Shown here in pieces: positions 1 to 5,481 of a DNA stretch of 10,010 bases (position 1 is its first letter; every line of letters begins with the position of its first letter). The translations under genes and the position numbers were made by a program. Source of the DNA: Thermoanaerobacterales bacterium (GTDB lineage: Bacteria; Bacillota; Thermosediminibacteria; Thermosediminibacterales; Tepidanaerobacteraceae); NCBI GenBank assembly GCA_012841995.1, contig DUTQ01000345.1:1-10010 (forward strand). Direction: 5' to 3'. Below the pieces are notes generated by a model. It worked only from the letters and a program-made list of their open reading frames with translations, searched no databases and was not told the DNA's origin.

Positions 1-30
1 GTACCGGTTCGATTCCGGTCCTCGGCACCA
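1..30 (+). tRNA. tRNA 3' end, probably tRNA-Leu (partial)
   Basis: Only the T-arm and acceptor 3' strand are inside the window. Bases 3-7 (ACCGG) pair with 15-19 (CCGGT) around a 7-base loop TTCGATT. Then come the seven acceptor bases CCTCGGC (20-26), discriminator A27 and an encoded CCA (28-30). The implied 5' acceptor strand is GCCGAGG. That sequence with an A discriminator is typical of bacterial tRNA-Leu, but the anticodon and the long variable arm are outside the window, so the identity is an inference. That it is a tRNA end is close to certain. Confidence 0.9.
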
Positions 31-66
31 TTTAATATCATAATATTGTCAGATAATTTATTATAA

Positions 67-93
67 GGAGATGAAAATTCATCTTCTTTTTTT
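67..93 (+). terminator. Rho-independent terminator of the tRNA transcript
   Basis: GGAGATGA (67-74) pairs with TCATCTTC (79-86), including one G-U pair, around a 4-base loop. A run of seven T (87-93) follows directly. This is the classic intrinsic terminator shape, placed 36 bases after the tRNA CCA. It should separate tRNA transcription from spo0E. Confidence 0.8.
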
Positions 94-203
94 GTTTCTT
101 TTTGAACTTTCTTTAACCATTTTAAGACATTTGGAATTTTGGATCGAATCAAGTGATTTTAGGTTTTTAAAATAAATTTTTATTCCTTTTGTTGTAACAT
201 TAC

Positions 204-232
204 TTGTGATACATAAGCAGGCAGTTTATATT
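204..232 (+). promoter_or_regulatory. Possible upstream sigma-A promoter for the spo0E-like gene
   Basis: A -35-like TTGTGA (204-209) and a -10-like TATATT (227-232) are separated by exactly 17 bases. They match the consensus at 4/6 and 5/6 positions. In AT-rich DNA such pairs also arise by chance. The assignment rests on spacing and on the position between the tRNA terminator and the gene. Confidence 0.4.
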
Positions 233-262
233 AAAGAGTTGTAAGTTAGAGGAAACCTTTTA

Positions 263-291
263 TTGATGGAATATTAAGGAAATAATATGAT
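263..291 (+). promoter_or_regulatory. Possible proximal sigma-A promoter for the spo0E-like gene
   Basis: TTGATG (263-268) and TATGAT (286-291) are separated by 17 bases, matching the consensus at 4/6 and 5/6. Transcription would begin near base 298, giving a leader of about 75 bases that contains the whole RBS-masking hairpin at 332-368. Confidence 0.45.
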
Positions 292-331
292 TATATTAGC
301 TTGAGATATTTAAAAATAAACCAATACAAAG

Positions 332-368
332 ACCTCTCCTTTTATATACTTAATTCAAAAGGAGGGGT
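332..368 (+). promoter_or_regulatory. Leader hairpin covering the spo0E Shine-Dalgarno
   Basis: Bases 332-343 (ACCTCTCCTTTT) pair with 357-368 (AAAAGGAGGGGT). The stem is a continuous 12 bp with a single T-G wobble and a 13-base loop at 344-356. The right arm contains the entire GGAGGGG ribosome-binding site (361-367) of the ATG at 373. When folded, the mRNA would hide the site from the ribosome. No T-run follows, so it does not look like a terminator. The pairing is read directly from the sequence. A role in translational control is inferred. Confidence 0.6.
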
Positions 369-372
369 AAGA

Positions 373-564
373 ATGTGTGAGACAAAAAATATTACAGAAA
401 AAATTGAGGAAGTTCGTAACAAAATGAATGATTTAATTAAGGAAAAAGGTGATTTACTTGATCCAGAAGTGATAATTGCAAGTCAAATGTTGGATGCTGT
501 TTTAAATGAGTATAATTATATACTTAAGAAAAGAAATAGACAATTAGAAAAAGAAAAGGAATAG
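373..564 (+). CDS. Spo0E-family sporulation regulatory protein (aspartyl-phosphate phosphatase)
   Basis: This is a 63-residue protein. Spo0E-like proteins are small two-helix phosphatases that remove phosphate from Spo0A~P and so delay sporulation. The signature SQ-x-LD-x(4)-Y is present as SQMLDAVLNEY at about residues 37-47. A charged first helix (about 7-24) comes before it, and the tail is very basic and acidic (KKRNRQLEKEKE). Length and layout fit the family. The frame stays open upstream to a TTG at 301, but the ATG at 373 has a strong AAAGGAGGGG site 5 bases before it and gives the normal family length, so it is preferred. The gene stands alone between the tRNA and the M16 pair. Its RBS lies inside a leader hairpin. 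Which response regulator it acts on cannot be read from the sequence. Confidence 0.85.
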   Translation: MCETKNITEKIEEVRNKMNDLIKEKGDLLDPEVIIASQMLDAVLNEYNYILKKRNRQLEKEKE

Positions 565-875
565 TGAAGATACCTGTGTTTTTCTGATTAACGCCTTCTA
601 TACTGGCAATTGGATATACTTTTATATTGCTTCATTATAAATTTCGGTTTGTTTTATATTAATACCAGCAAACATTTACTTTCAGGGTTATGGTAGAATA
701 TACAGGTTTTATTATATTTTAAAGGATGCTATTTTAAAGATTAAGGATATTAGCATATCTATTGATTTGATGGGAAAAATACTAAAAAAACTAATTTAAT
801 TTATTACCAATTGCAGGACTTTTTATAAAAAAAGGAGAAGTAAATAAGTCAGATAATGTCGAGGAGGTAAGTATT
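565..875. other. AT-rich gap upstream of the M16 protein pair
   Basis: This 311-base stretch has no credible coding sequence on either strand. It shows a weak possible promoter (675-704), a 6-bp inverted repeat ATGCTA/TAGCAT (726-731 and 751-756, 19-base loop) of doubtful meaning, and the RBS of yfmF (861-868). I see no convincing intrinsic terminator for the spo0E-like gene, so some readthrough into yfmF is possible. Confidence 0.6.
675..704 (+). promoter_or_regulatory. Weak candidate promoter for yfmF-yfmH
   Basis: An extended -10 form TGGTAGAAT lies at 691-699 (TGn before TAGAAT) without a well-placed -35. Alternatively TTTACT (675-680) and TATACA (699-704) form a pair with an 18-base spacer. 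Both are modest matches. Either would give a leader of about 165-170 bases. Confidence 0.25.
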
Positions 876-2144
876 TTGAGTAACATCTTTACACATAAGA
901 CTTTACAAAATGGAATCGATCTTTATATTTGTCCCACAAATAAATTTAAAACTATAAGTATCTATTTTTTTTTACATCAAAACTTAAAAAGTGAAACAGC
1001 GACAAAAACCGCGCTATTGCCTTATGTATTAAAAAGAGGTACTGAGAAATTTACCACGTCGCGCAGTATCAGCCTGTTTTTGGACGATTTATACGGTTCC
1101 GGTATGGGTGGAGATATTTTAAAGCGCGGAGAAACTCAAATAGTGAGTTTTTTTATGGACATGGTTCATCCAAAGTATGTTGAAGATCAAGACATATTTG
1201 ATAAGGCTATGCTTGTTTTTGCAGATATGATTTTGCATCCGGTTAAAGAAGATGGTGGATTTAAGAAAGATTATGTGAACCAAGAAAAGGATGTATTAAA
1301 GCGAAATATCGAGTCTCTTTATAATGATAAGTTTAATTACGCTATTGAGCGATGCTTTCAAGAAATGTGCAAAGATGAAGCATACAGTATTTACAAGTAC
1401 GGAAATATTGAGGATCTGGATGGTATTAATAATAAAAATCTTTATGAGTACTATACAGATTGTTTGAAAAGTTGTCCAATAGACATCTTTGTGATGGGAG
1501 ATGTAAATGAGCAAGAAATTACAGATAAGATAGAAAAACAATTTTATTTTGAGCGTGGTAAAGTAATTGAAGTAGGAACTGGTTTTTCAAAAAAAGAGGT
1601 AAAACAGGAACGCTTTGTGGAGGAAAGACAGAATTTAAATCAAGGAAAGCTCTCTATGGGTTTTAGGACAAAAACTAGATATGGTGATGATGATTACTAT
1701 GCTTTAATGGTATATAACGGGATATTAGGTGGAGGTACTCATTCAAAGTTGTTTTCAAATGTACGAGAAAAAGCCAGTCTTGCATATTATGCTTTTTCTA
1801 GAATAGAAAAAGCCAAAGGTCTTATGGTTGTAAGCTGTGGTATTGAGTTTGACGATATGCAGAAGACAATCGATATTATCAAGAAACAATTGGATGATAT
1901 TAGGCAGGGCGAAATCACTGACTATGAATACGAAAGCACGATTAAAAGCTTGACAAATTCATTGAAAGAAGTTCAGGATAGCCCCTCATCTATTATCAGT
2001 ATGTATCTTGATGGTATAATAAACGGCATACATGAACCTGTGGAGGATATGATATATAAGCTCAAGAAAGTAACTAAGCGCGATGTAGTTGAAGTTGCGC
2101 ATAAAATAGATTTAGATACCATATTTTTCTTAAACAAAAAGTGA
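876..2144 (+). CDS. yfmF: M16 (pitrilysin-family) protein, YfmF/YmfF type, non-catalytic subunit
   Basis: This is a 422-residue M16-family protein, a typical length for two tandem M16 half-domains. The zinc motif HxxEH expected near residue 50 is absent: that region reads LLPYVLKRGTEKF. The C-terminal half has the conserved R-x6-Y element of M16 partner subunits (R297 to Y304 in REKASLAY) after a GGGTHSKLF stretch. I read it as the inactive partner that helps form the chamber and bind substrate. The active partner YfmH is encoded 17 bases downstream. The B. subtilis orthologues (ymfF, ymfH) are reported to be linked to 5-aminopentanol modification of EF-P, and the biochemical role is not clear. 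The start is TTG at 876, supported by GAGGAGGT at 861-868 with 7-base spacing. No signal peptide is seen, so it is probably cytoplasmic. Confidence 0.85.
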   Translation: MSNIFTHKTLQNGIDLYICPTNKFKTISIYFFLHQNLKSETATKTALLPYVLKRGTEKFTTSRSISLFLDDLYGSGMGGDILKRGETQIVSFFMDMVHPKYVEDQDIFDKAMLVFADMILHPVKEDGGFKKDYVNQEKDVLKRNIESLYNDKFNYAIERCFQEMCKDEAYSIYKYGNIEDLDGINNKNLYEYYTDCLKSCPIDIFVMGDVNEQEITDKIEKQFYFERGKVIEVGTGFSKKEVKQERFVEERQNLNQGKLSMGFRTKTRYGDDDYYALMVYNGILGGGTHSKLFSNVREKASLAYYAFSRIEKAKGLMVVSCGIEFDDMQKTIDIIKKQLDDIRQGEITDYEYESTIKSLTNSLKEVQDSPSSIISMYLDGIINGIHEPVEDMIYKLKKVTKRDVVEVAHKIDLDTIFFLNKK

Positions 2145-2161
2145 TTTGAAGGGTGGATATT

Positions 2162-3436
2162 ATGGATCGTTTTTTAGGAGAAAGCCTTTATCATAGGAGT
2201 TTTGACAATGGTTTGAAGGTATATGTTTTACCAAAAAAAGATTTTAACAAGGTGTTTTCGATGTACTCAACACATTATGGTTCCATTGACAGCGAATTTA
2301 TAGTGCCGGACACGAAAGAACATCTTAAAGTACCTGAAGGGATAGCCCATTTTTTGGAACACAAGATGTTTGAAATGGAATATGGAAATGTCTTTGAAAA
2401 GTTTGCCGAACTGGGAACATCTGTTAATGCATTTACTAGTTATAACAATACTACCTATCTTTTTTCGACCACTTCGCATTTTGAGGAAAGCTTGAAATTG
2501 TTGATGGAGTTTGTGGAAACTCCATATTTTACCGAGGAGAGTGTTGAAAAAGAAAAAGGAATAATCACTCAAGAACTTAGAATGTATGAAGATGAGCCTG
2601 ATTGGCAGATATTAATAAACCTACTTCGCTGCCTTTATCATAATCATCCCATTAGGATAGATATTGGCGGAACGGTAGAGTCTATTGCCAAAATCGATGT
2701 AGATACATTATACAAATGTTATAACACTTTTTATCATCCAAGCAACATGATTTTATTTGTTGCAGGCTGTATAGATCCTGAACAAGTTTTTAATCTTGTA
2801 AAACAACAACAAGACAAAAAAGGACTTTCGTCTCAACCTACGATAAACAGAATATATCCTGAAGAACCGGACACTATTAATGAGCAGCTATGTAAAATTA
2901 GTCTGGACGTTTCTCAACCACAGTTGCTCATTGGGTTTAAAGATATAGATGTGGGATATGATGGAAGACCTTTGTTTAAGAAAGAATTAACTGTTGCAAT
3001 ACTATTGGACATCCTTTTTGGCAAAAGTTCAGAACTTTATGAGAGCCTTTATGAGGAAGGTCTTATTGATGAAAGATTTAGCTTTAGTTATGAAGGCCAA
3101 AAAGATTACGGTTTTTGTGCAATAGGTGGTGAAACAAAAGATCCAGAAAAACTTTATAATAAGGTTCTTAAATGCATCGCTGAAAACAAACAGAAAGGTA
3201 TTAGCCAAGAAGAGCTTGAAAGAGTAAAAAAGAAATTCATCGGGGGTTTTATTCAGGGATTTAATTCTTTGGAATTTATTGCTTCATCTTTTGTGTCTTA
3301 TTATCATAAAAATATAAATCTTTTTGATTACGTAAGAGTTATTGATGAAATAACTATAAATGACTTAAATGAAAGACTCAAACTTCTCTTTAACACATCA
3401 CGCCATGCCAGATCAATCGTTTTGCCAAAAACATGA
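2162..3436 (+). CDS. yfmH: M16 zinc metalloprotease-like protein, YfmH/YmfH type, catalytic subunit
   Basis: This is a 424-residue M16-family protein with an intact inverted zinc motif HFLEH (H63, E66, H67). A likely third ligand is E138 in GIITQELRMYEDEP, 71 residues after H67, a spacing usual for M16 enzymes. It has the usual N-terminal half-domain (about 15-210) and a diverged C-terminal half. With YfmF it probably forms a heterodimer in which this subunit holds the active site. In Bacillus the pair is associated with EF-P 5-aminopentanol modification. The frame opens at GTG 2153, but the SD-like GAAGGGTGG (2149-2157) overlaps that codon, while ATG 2162 is well placed behind it, so 2162 is preferred. 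A strong terminator lies 32 bases after the stop, so the pair forms its own operon. Confidence 0.88.
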   Translation: MDRFLGESLYHRSFDNGLKVYVLPKKDFNKVFSMYSTHYGSIDSEFIVPDTKEHLKVPEGIAHFLEHKMFEMEYGNVFEKFAELGTSVNAFTSYNNTTYLFSTTSHFEESLKLLMEFVETPYFTEESVEKEKGIITQELRMYEDEPDWQILINLLRCLYHNHPIRIDIGGTVESIAKIDVDTLYKCYNTFYHPSNMILFVAGCIDPEQVFNLVKQQQDKKGLSSQPTINRIYPEEPDTINEQLCKISLDVSQPQLLIGFKDIDVGYDGRPLFKKELTVAILLDILFGKSSELYESLYEEGLIDERFSFSYEGQKDYGFCAIGGETKDPEKLYNKVLKCIAENKQKGISQEELERVKKKFIGGFIQGFNSLEFIASSFVSYYHKNINLFDYVRVIDEITINDLNERLKLLFNTSRHARSIVLPKT

Positions 3437-3468
3437 AGCATCGTTAGATAAGAATAAGATTATGACAT

Positions 3469-3523
3469 AAAAAAGACTTGGTTCAGATGCAATCTAAAAC
3501 CTTTGCAGGCCAAAGTCTTTTTT
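3469..3523 (+). terminator. Intrinsic terminator after yfmH
   Basis: AAAAAAGACTT (3469-3479) pairs perfectly with AAGTCTTTTTT (3513-3523). The stem extends by GG/CC (3480-3481 with 3510-3511) past a bulged A3512. An inner hairpin TGCAA/TTGCA (3488-3492 with 3503-3507) sits on top. The T-rich 3' arm continues as TATTTTAG. A shorter alternative, CTTTG/CAAAG (3501-3505 with 3511-3515), also ends in the same T-run. The A-run on the 5' side means the structure could also work on the opposite strand. It separates yfmFH from the dcw cluster. Confidence 0.8.
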
Positions 3524-3537
3524 ATTTTAGGAAATAC

Positions 3538-3551
3538 AGAACAATTGTTCG
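3538..3551. promoter_or_regulatory. Palindromic operator resembling a Gram-positive LexA (SOS) box
   Basis: GAACAATTGTTC (3539-3550) is a perfect 12-bp palindrome followed by G. Against the Firmicute LexA form CGAAC-N4-GTTCG, nine of ten fixed positions match; only the first base (A instead of C) differs. It lies about 140 bases before mraZ and overlaps a possible -35 element (3545-3550), a position where a bound repressor would block RNA polymerase. The palindrome is directly visible. LexA as its reader is inferred, and another dimeric repressor is possible. Confidence 0.45.
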
Positions 3552-3572
3552 AAATTTAGAGAAAAATATTAT
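3545..3572 (+). promoter_or_regulatory. Candidate promoter of the dcw operon
   Basis: TTGTTC (3545-3550) and TATTAT (3567-3572) form a sigma-A-like pair with a 16-base spacer, matching the consensus at 3/6 and 5/6. The -35 lies within the palindrome. Transcription would start near 3579, before the AAGTGG repeats. Another -10-like hexamer, TAGAAT (3620-3625), lies just before the repeats but has no clear -35. If that one is used, the MraZ sites would cover the start point directly. Confidence 0.35.
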
Positions 3573-3630
3573 TTTTTAATGCTTTTTTTAAAAAACTAGA
3601 AGGATTCCTTGAATGTTCATAGAATAGTGT

Positions 3631-3676
3631 AAGTGGTGAGAAGTGGTTTGAAGTGGTTTGTAAATGATCAAAGTGG
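3631..3676 (+). promoter_or_regulatory. Phased direct repeats, probable MraZ operator
   Basis: AAGTGG occurs at 3631, 3641, 3651 and 3671, exactly on a 10-bp grid. The decamers at 3641 and 3651 are identical, and the slot at 3661 is degenerate (TAAATG). MraZ proteins are known to bind short G-rich direct repeats with about 10-bp periodicity upstream of their own operon. The position right before mraZ therefore makes autoregulation the likely function. The last repeat is adjacent to the GGAG ribosome-binding site (3675-3678) and shares bases with it. Confidence 0.75.
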
Positions 3677-3687
3677 AGTGAAAATAT

Positions 3688-4116
3688 ATGTTGATGGGGC
3701 AGTTCCAGCACAGTCTCGACTCCAAGGGAAGGATGATAATACCCTCAAAATTTAGGGAATTATTGGGAGACAGCTTTGTTCTTACAAAGGGTTTAGATGG
3801 CTGCCTTTTTGTATACCCTAAAGAGGAATGGGTTTTACTAGAACAAGAATTAAAGAGTCTACCCTTTACGCAAAAAGACGCTAGGGCATTTATTAGATTC
3901 TTTTTTGCTGGAGCTGTGGAGGCTGAAATGGATAAGCAAGGGAGAATTCTTATACCCCCTCACCTTCGAGAACATGCCAACATTGATAAGGAAGTAGTAA
4001 TAATTGGTGTATCAAACAGAGCTGAAATTTGGAGCTTGGAGCAATGGAATTCTTATAGTAAAGATGCTGCAGTGTCCTATGAGGATATTGCTGAAAAACT
4101 CGATTTAGGTTTGTAG
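3688..4116 (+). CDS. mraZ: Transcriptional regulator MraZ
   Basis: This is a 142-residue protein and the first gene of the dcw cluster. MraZ is a ring-forming DNA-binding protein of the SpoVT/AbrB fold that controls its own operon. The two tandem MraZ half-domains are visible through their repeated signature: [15 protein letters not shown] at about residues 10-24 and [15 protein letters not shown] at about 81-95. The [14 protein letters not shown] segment (about 36-49) is also typical. The ATG at 3688 gives the N-terminus MLMGQF, matching the MxMGE/Q form usual in Firmicutes; a second ATG at 3694 is less likely. A GGAG site lies 9 bases upstream. The gene is followed by rsmH after 10 bases, the usual order. 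Its probable binding sites lie directly upstream at 3631-3676. Confidence 0.96.
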   Translation: MLMGQFQHSLDSKGRMIIPSKFRELLGDSFVLTKGLDGCLFVYPKEEWVLLEQELKSLPFTQKDARAFIRFFFAGAVEAEMDKQGRILIPPHLREHANIDKEVVIIGVSNRAEIWSLEQWNSYSKDAAVSYEDIAEKLDLGL

Positions 4117-4126
4117 GTGAAATAAA

Positions 4127-5071
4127 TTGGCATATTACCATGAATCTGTATTATTAAAAGAGACTATTGATTTACTTGATCCAAAACCTGGTGGAATCTA
4201 TATTGATGGAACACTAGGTGGCGGTGGTCACTTGAGAAAAATCATAGAAAAAGTTGGCGGCCGCGGAAAGTTTATAGGCATAGATAGAGATAAAGACTCT
4301 ATTATGAACGCCAAAAAAACTTTTCCGAAAGATATAGATATAGTTTTTGTACACGACAATTTTAAAAACATACTAGATATAGCAAAAAGGTTGGGACTTA
4401 AAGCTGTAGATGGAATAATTTTTGACCTTGGGGTTTCATCATACCAATTAGATGATGAAACAAGAGGGTTTTCCTATATGAAGAATGCTCCTCTTGATAT
4501 GAGAATGAATCAAGAAATAGAATTGACAGCTAAAGATGTTGTAAACACAAGATCAAAAGAGGAATTGCAGAAAATCATATCAGAATATGGAGAGGAACTA
4601 TGGGCGGCACGTATAGCTGAGTTTATATGTGAAAGAAGAAAAGAAAAGCCGATAGAAACGACTTTTGAACTTGTAGAAGTCATAAAGGCTGCAATTCCGG
4701 CAGGGGCTAGAAAGAAAGGGCCACACCCTGCAAAAAGGACGTTTCAAGCTATAAGGATTTTCGTAAATAATGAACTCAATATATTAGAGACGGCTATTAA
4801 AGATTCAGCTAAGCTTTTATCACTAAGGGGAAAAATATGTATAATTTCTTTTCATTCTCTAGAAGACCGGATAGTTAAAAACACTTTTAGAGAGCTTGCA
4901 AGTGATTGTATTTGCCCTAAGGATATCCCTGTGTGTATATGTAATCACAAGAGGACTTTGAAGATAATAACTTCAAAGCCAGTGTGTCCATCAAAAGATG
5001 AGATAACAATAAATCCCCGTTCACGAAGCGCAAAACTTAGAGTCGCGGAGAAAATCAGAAGTTCTAAATAA
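4127..5071 (+). CDS. rsmH: 16S rRNA (cytosine-1402 N4)-methyltransferase RsmH
   Basis: This 314-residue SAM-dependent enzyme (also MraW) methylates N4 of C1402 in the ribosomal P site of 16S rRNA, in the cytosol. Visible hallmarks are SAM motif I DGTLGGGGH (27-35), DLGVSSYQLDD (from residue 100), the APLDMRM stretch, HPAKRTFQAIRI (from 200), FHSLEDR (242-248) and the C-terminal RSRSAKLRVAE. A four-cysteine segment CICPKDIPVCIC is present near the C-terminal third and may bind metal; similar Cys pairs occur in other Firmicute RsmH proteins. The start is TTG at 4127. Its RBS AGGTGA (4115-4120) overlaps the mraZ stop, which suggests translational coupling. Confidence 0.96.
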   Translation: MAYYHESVLLKETIDLLDPKPGGIYIDGTLGGGGHLRKIIEKVGGRGKFIGIDRDKDSIMNAKKTFPKDIDIVFVHDNFKNILDIAKRLGLKAVDGIIFDLGVSSYQLDDETRGFSYMKNAPLDMRMNQEIELTAKDVVNTRSKEELQKIISEYGEELWAARIAEFICERRKEKPIETTFELVEVIKAAIPAGARKKGPHPAKRTFQAIRIFVNNELNILETAIKDSAKLLSLRGKICIISFHSLEDRIVKNTFRELASDCICPKDIPVCICNHKRTLKIITSKPVCPSKDEITINPRSRSAKLRVAEKIRSSK

Positions 5072-5088
5072 TAAAAGGAGTGAATAAA

Positions 5089-5463
5089 GTGATATTAGCT
5101 GAAAAAGAGATATATGAACGAAATATGTATGATGAAAGACCATATTACAGAAAGAAAGAGTCTTATAAGCCAAATTATAAAAAGAAAACAAAGCCACAAA
5201 AAAAAGGTCGCTATATTGTATTTTTAGCAATTATTGCTTTATTATCTGTTTTTTTACTTGCTAGGTTTTCTGCGATCACTGTTAGGCAATATAGACTGGA
5301 AAAGATAAAGGCAGAAGTGAAAAACATTAACTCTCAAAATGAACGTCTAAAAGTCGAGGTGGCAAACTTAAAATCTGTAGCCAGAATAGAAGATATAGCG
5401 AAAAATAAGCTCAATATGATAGAGCCTGAAAATGTGCAGATCGTATACTTAAATAACAATTGA
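5089..5463 (+). CDS. ftsL: FtsL/DivIC-like cell division protein
   Basis: This is a 124-residue bitopic membrane protein. A long, strongly basic cytoplasmic tail (residues 1-41, rich in Lys, Arg and Tyr) is followed by one transmembrane helix (about 42-60, YIVFLAIIALLSVFLLARF). An extracytoplasmic coiled coil with heptad-like leucines follows (about 66-98), then a short end region. This architecture and the position between rsmH and the class B PBP gene identify it as the FtsL-type divisome subunit. Sequence conservation in this family is poor, so the symbol rests mainly on synteny. The frame opens at GTG 5080, but that codon overlaps the AAGGAG site (5075-5080). GTG 5089 lies 8 bases after it and is the better start. 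Confidence 0.82.
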   Translation: MILAEKEIYERNMYDERPYYRKKESYKPNYKKKTKPQKKGRYIVFLAIIALLSVFLLARFSAITVRQYRLEKIKAEVKNINSQNERLKVEVANLKSVARIEDIAKNKLNMIEPENVQIVYLNNN

Positions 5464-5481
5464 ATGTGCGGGTGATAGCGG

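Larger units (their letters stand above)
31..372. other. AT-rich intergenic region between tRNA and spo0E-like gene
   Basis: This 342-base stretch has no credible gene. It holds the tRNA terminator (67-93), two possible sigma-A promoters (204-232 and 263-291) and the structured leader of the spo0E-like gene (332-368). I see no T-box, riboswitch or Spo0A box in it. The rest is featureless AT-rich sequence. Confidence 0.7.

Noticed and set aside
1..30. tRNA 3' end as an attachment site for an integrated element
   Set aside because: No integrase, no second copy of the tRNA end and no foreign-looking genes are present in the window. The following genes are chromosomal core or sporulation genes.
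71..169. 32-codon open frame beginning at ATG 71, preceded by AAGGAG
   Set aside because: The SD-like bases touch the ATG with no spacing, and the start lies inside the tRNA terminator stem. The peptide has no recognisable features.
301..372. TTG 301 as an alternative start adding 24 residues to the spo0E-like protein
   Set aside because: There is no SD before 301. The added residues are encoded by the leader hairpin, and the family length fits the ATG at 373.
726..756. ATGCTA/TAGCAT inverted repeat as a terminator or operator
   Set aside because: It has only six pairs and a 19-base loop, no T-run follows, and it is weak enough to be chance in AT-rich DNA.
856..870. Five-codon mini-ORF (MSRR then stop) overlapping the yfmF ribosome-binding site
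   Set aside because: The nearest SD-like run (about 831-838) is too far from its ATG, and such short frames are common by chance.
1296..1541. Minus-strand open frames inside the coding genes (also 2267-2572, 3950-4141, 5667-5912, 8786-9007 and others)
   Set aside because: They lie wholly or mostly opposite well-supported genes, have low-complexity or hydrophobic compositions typical of antisense of AT-rich genes, and match no family I recognise.
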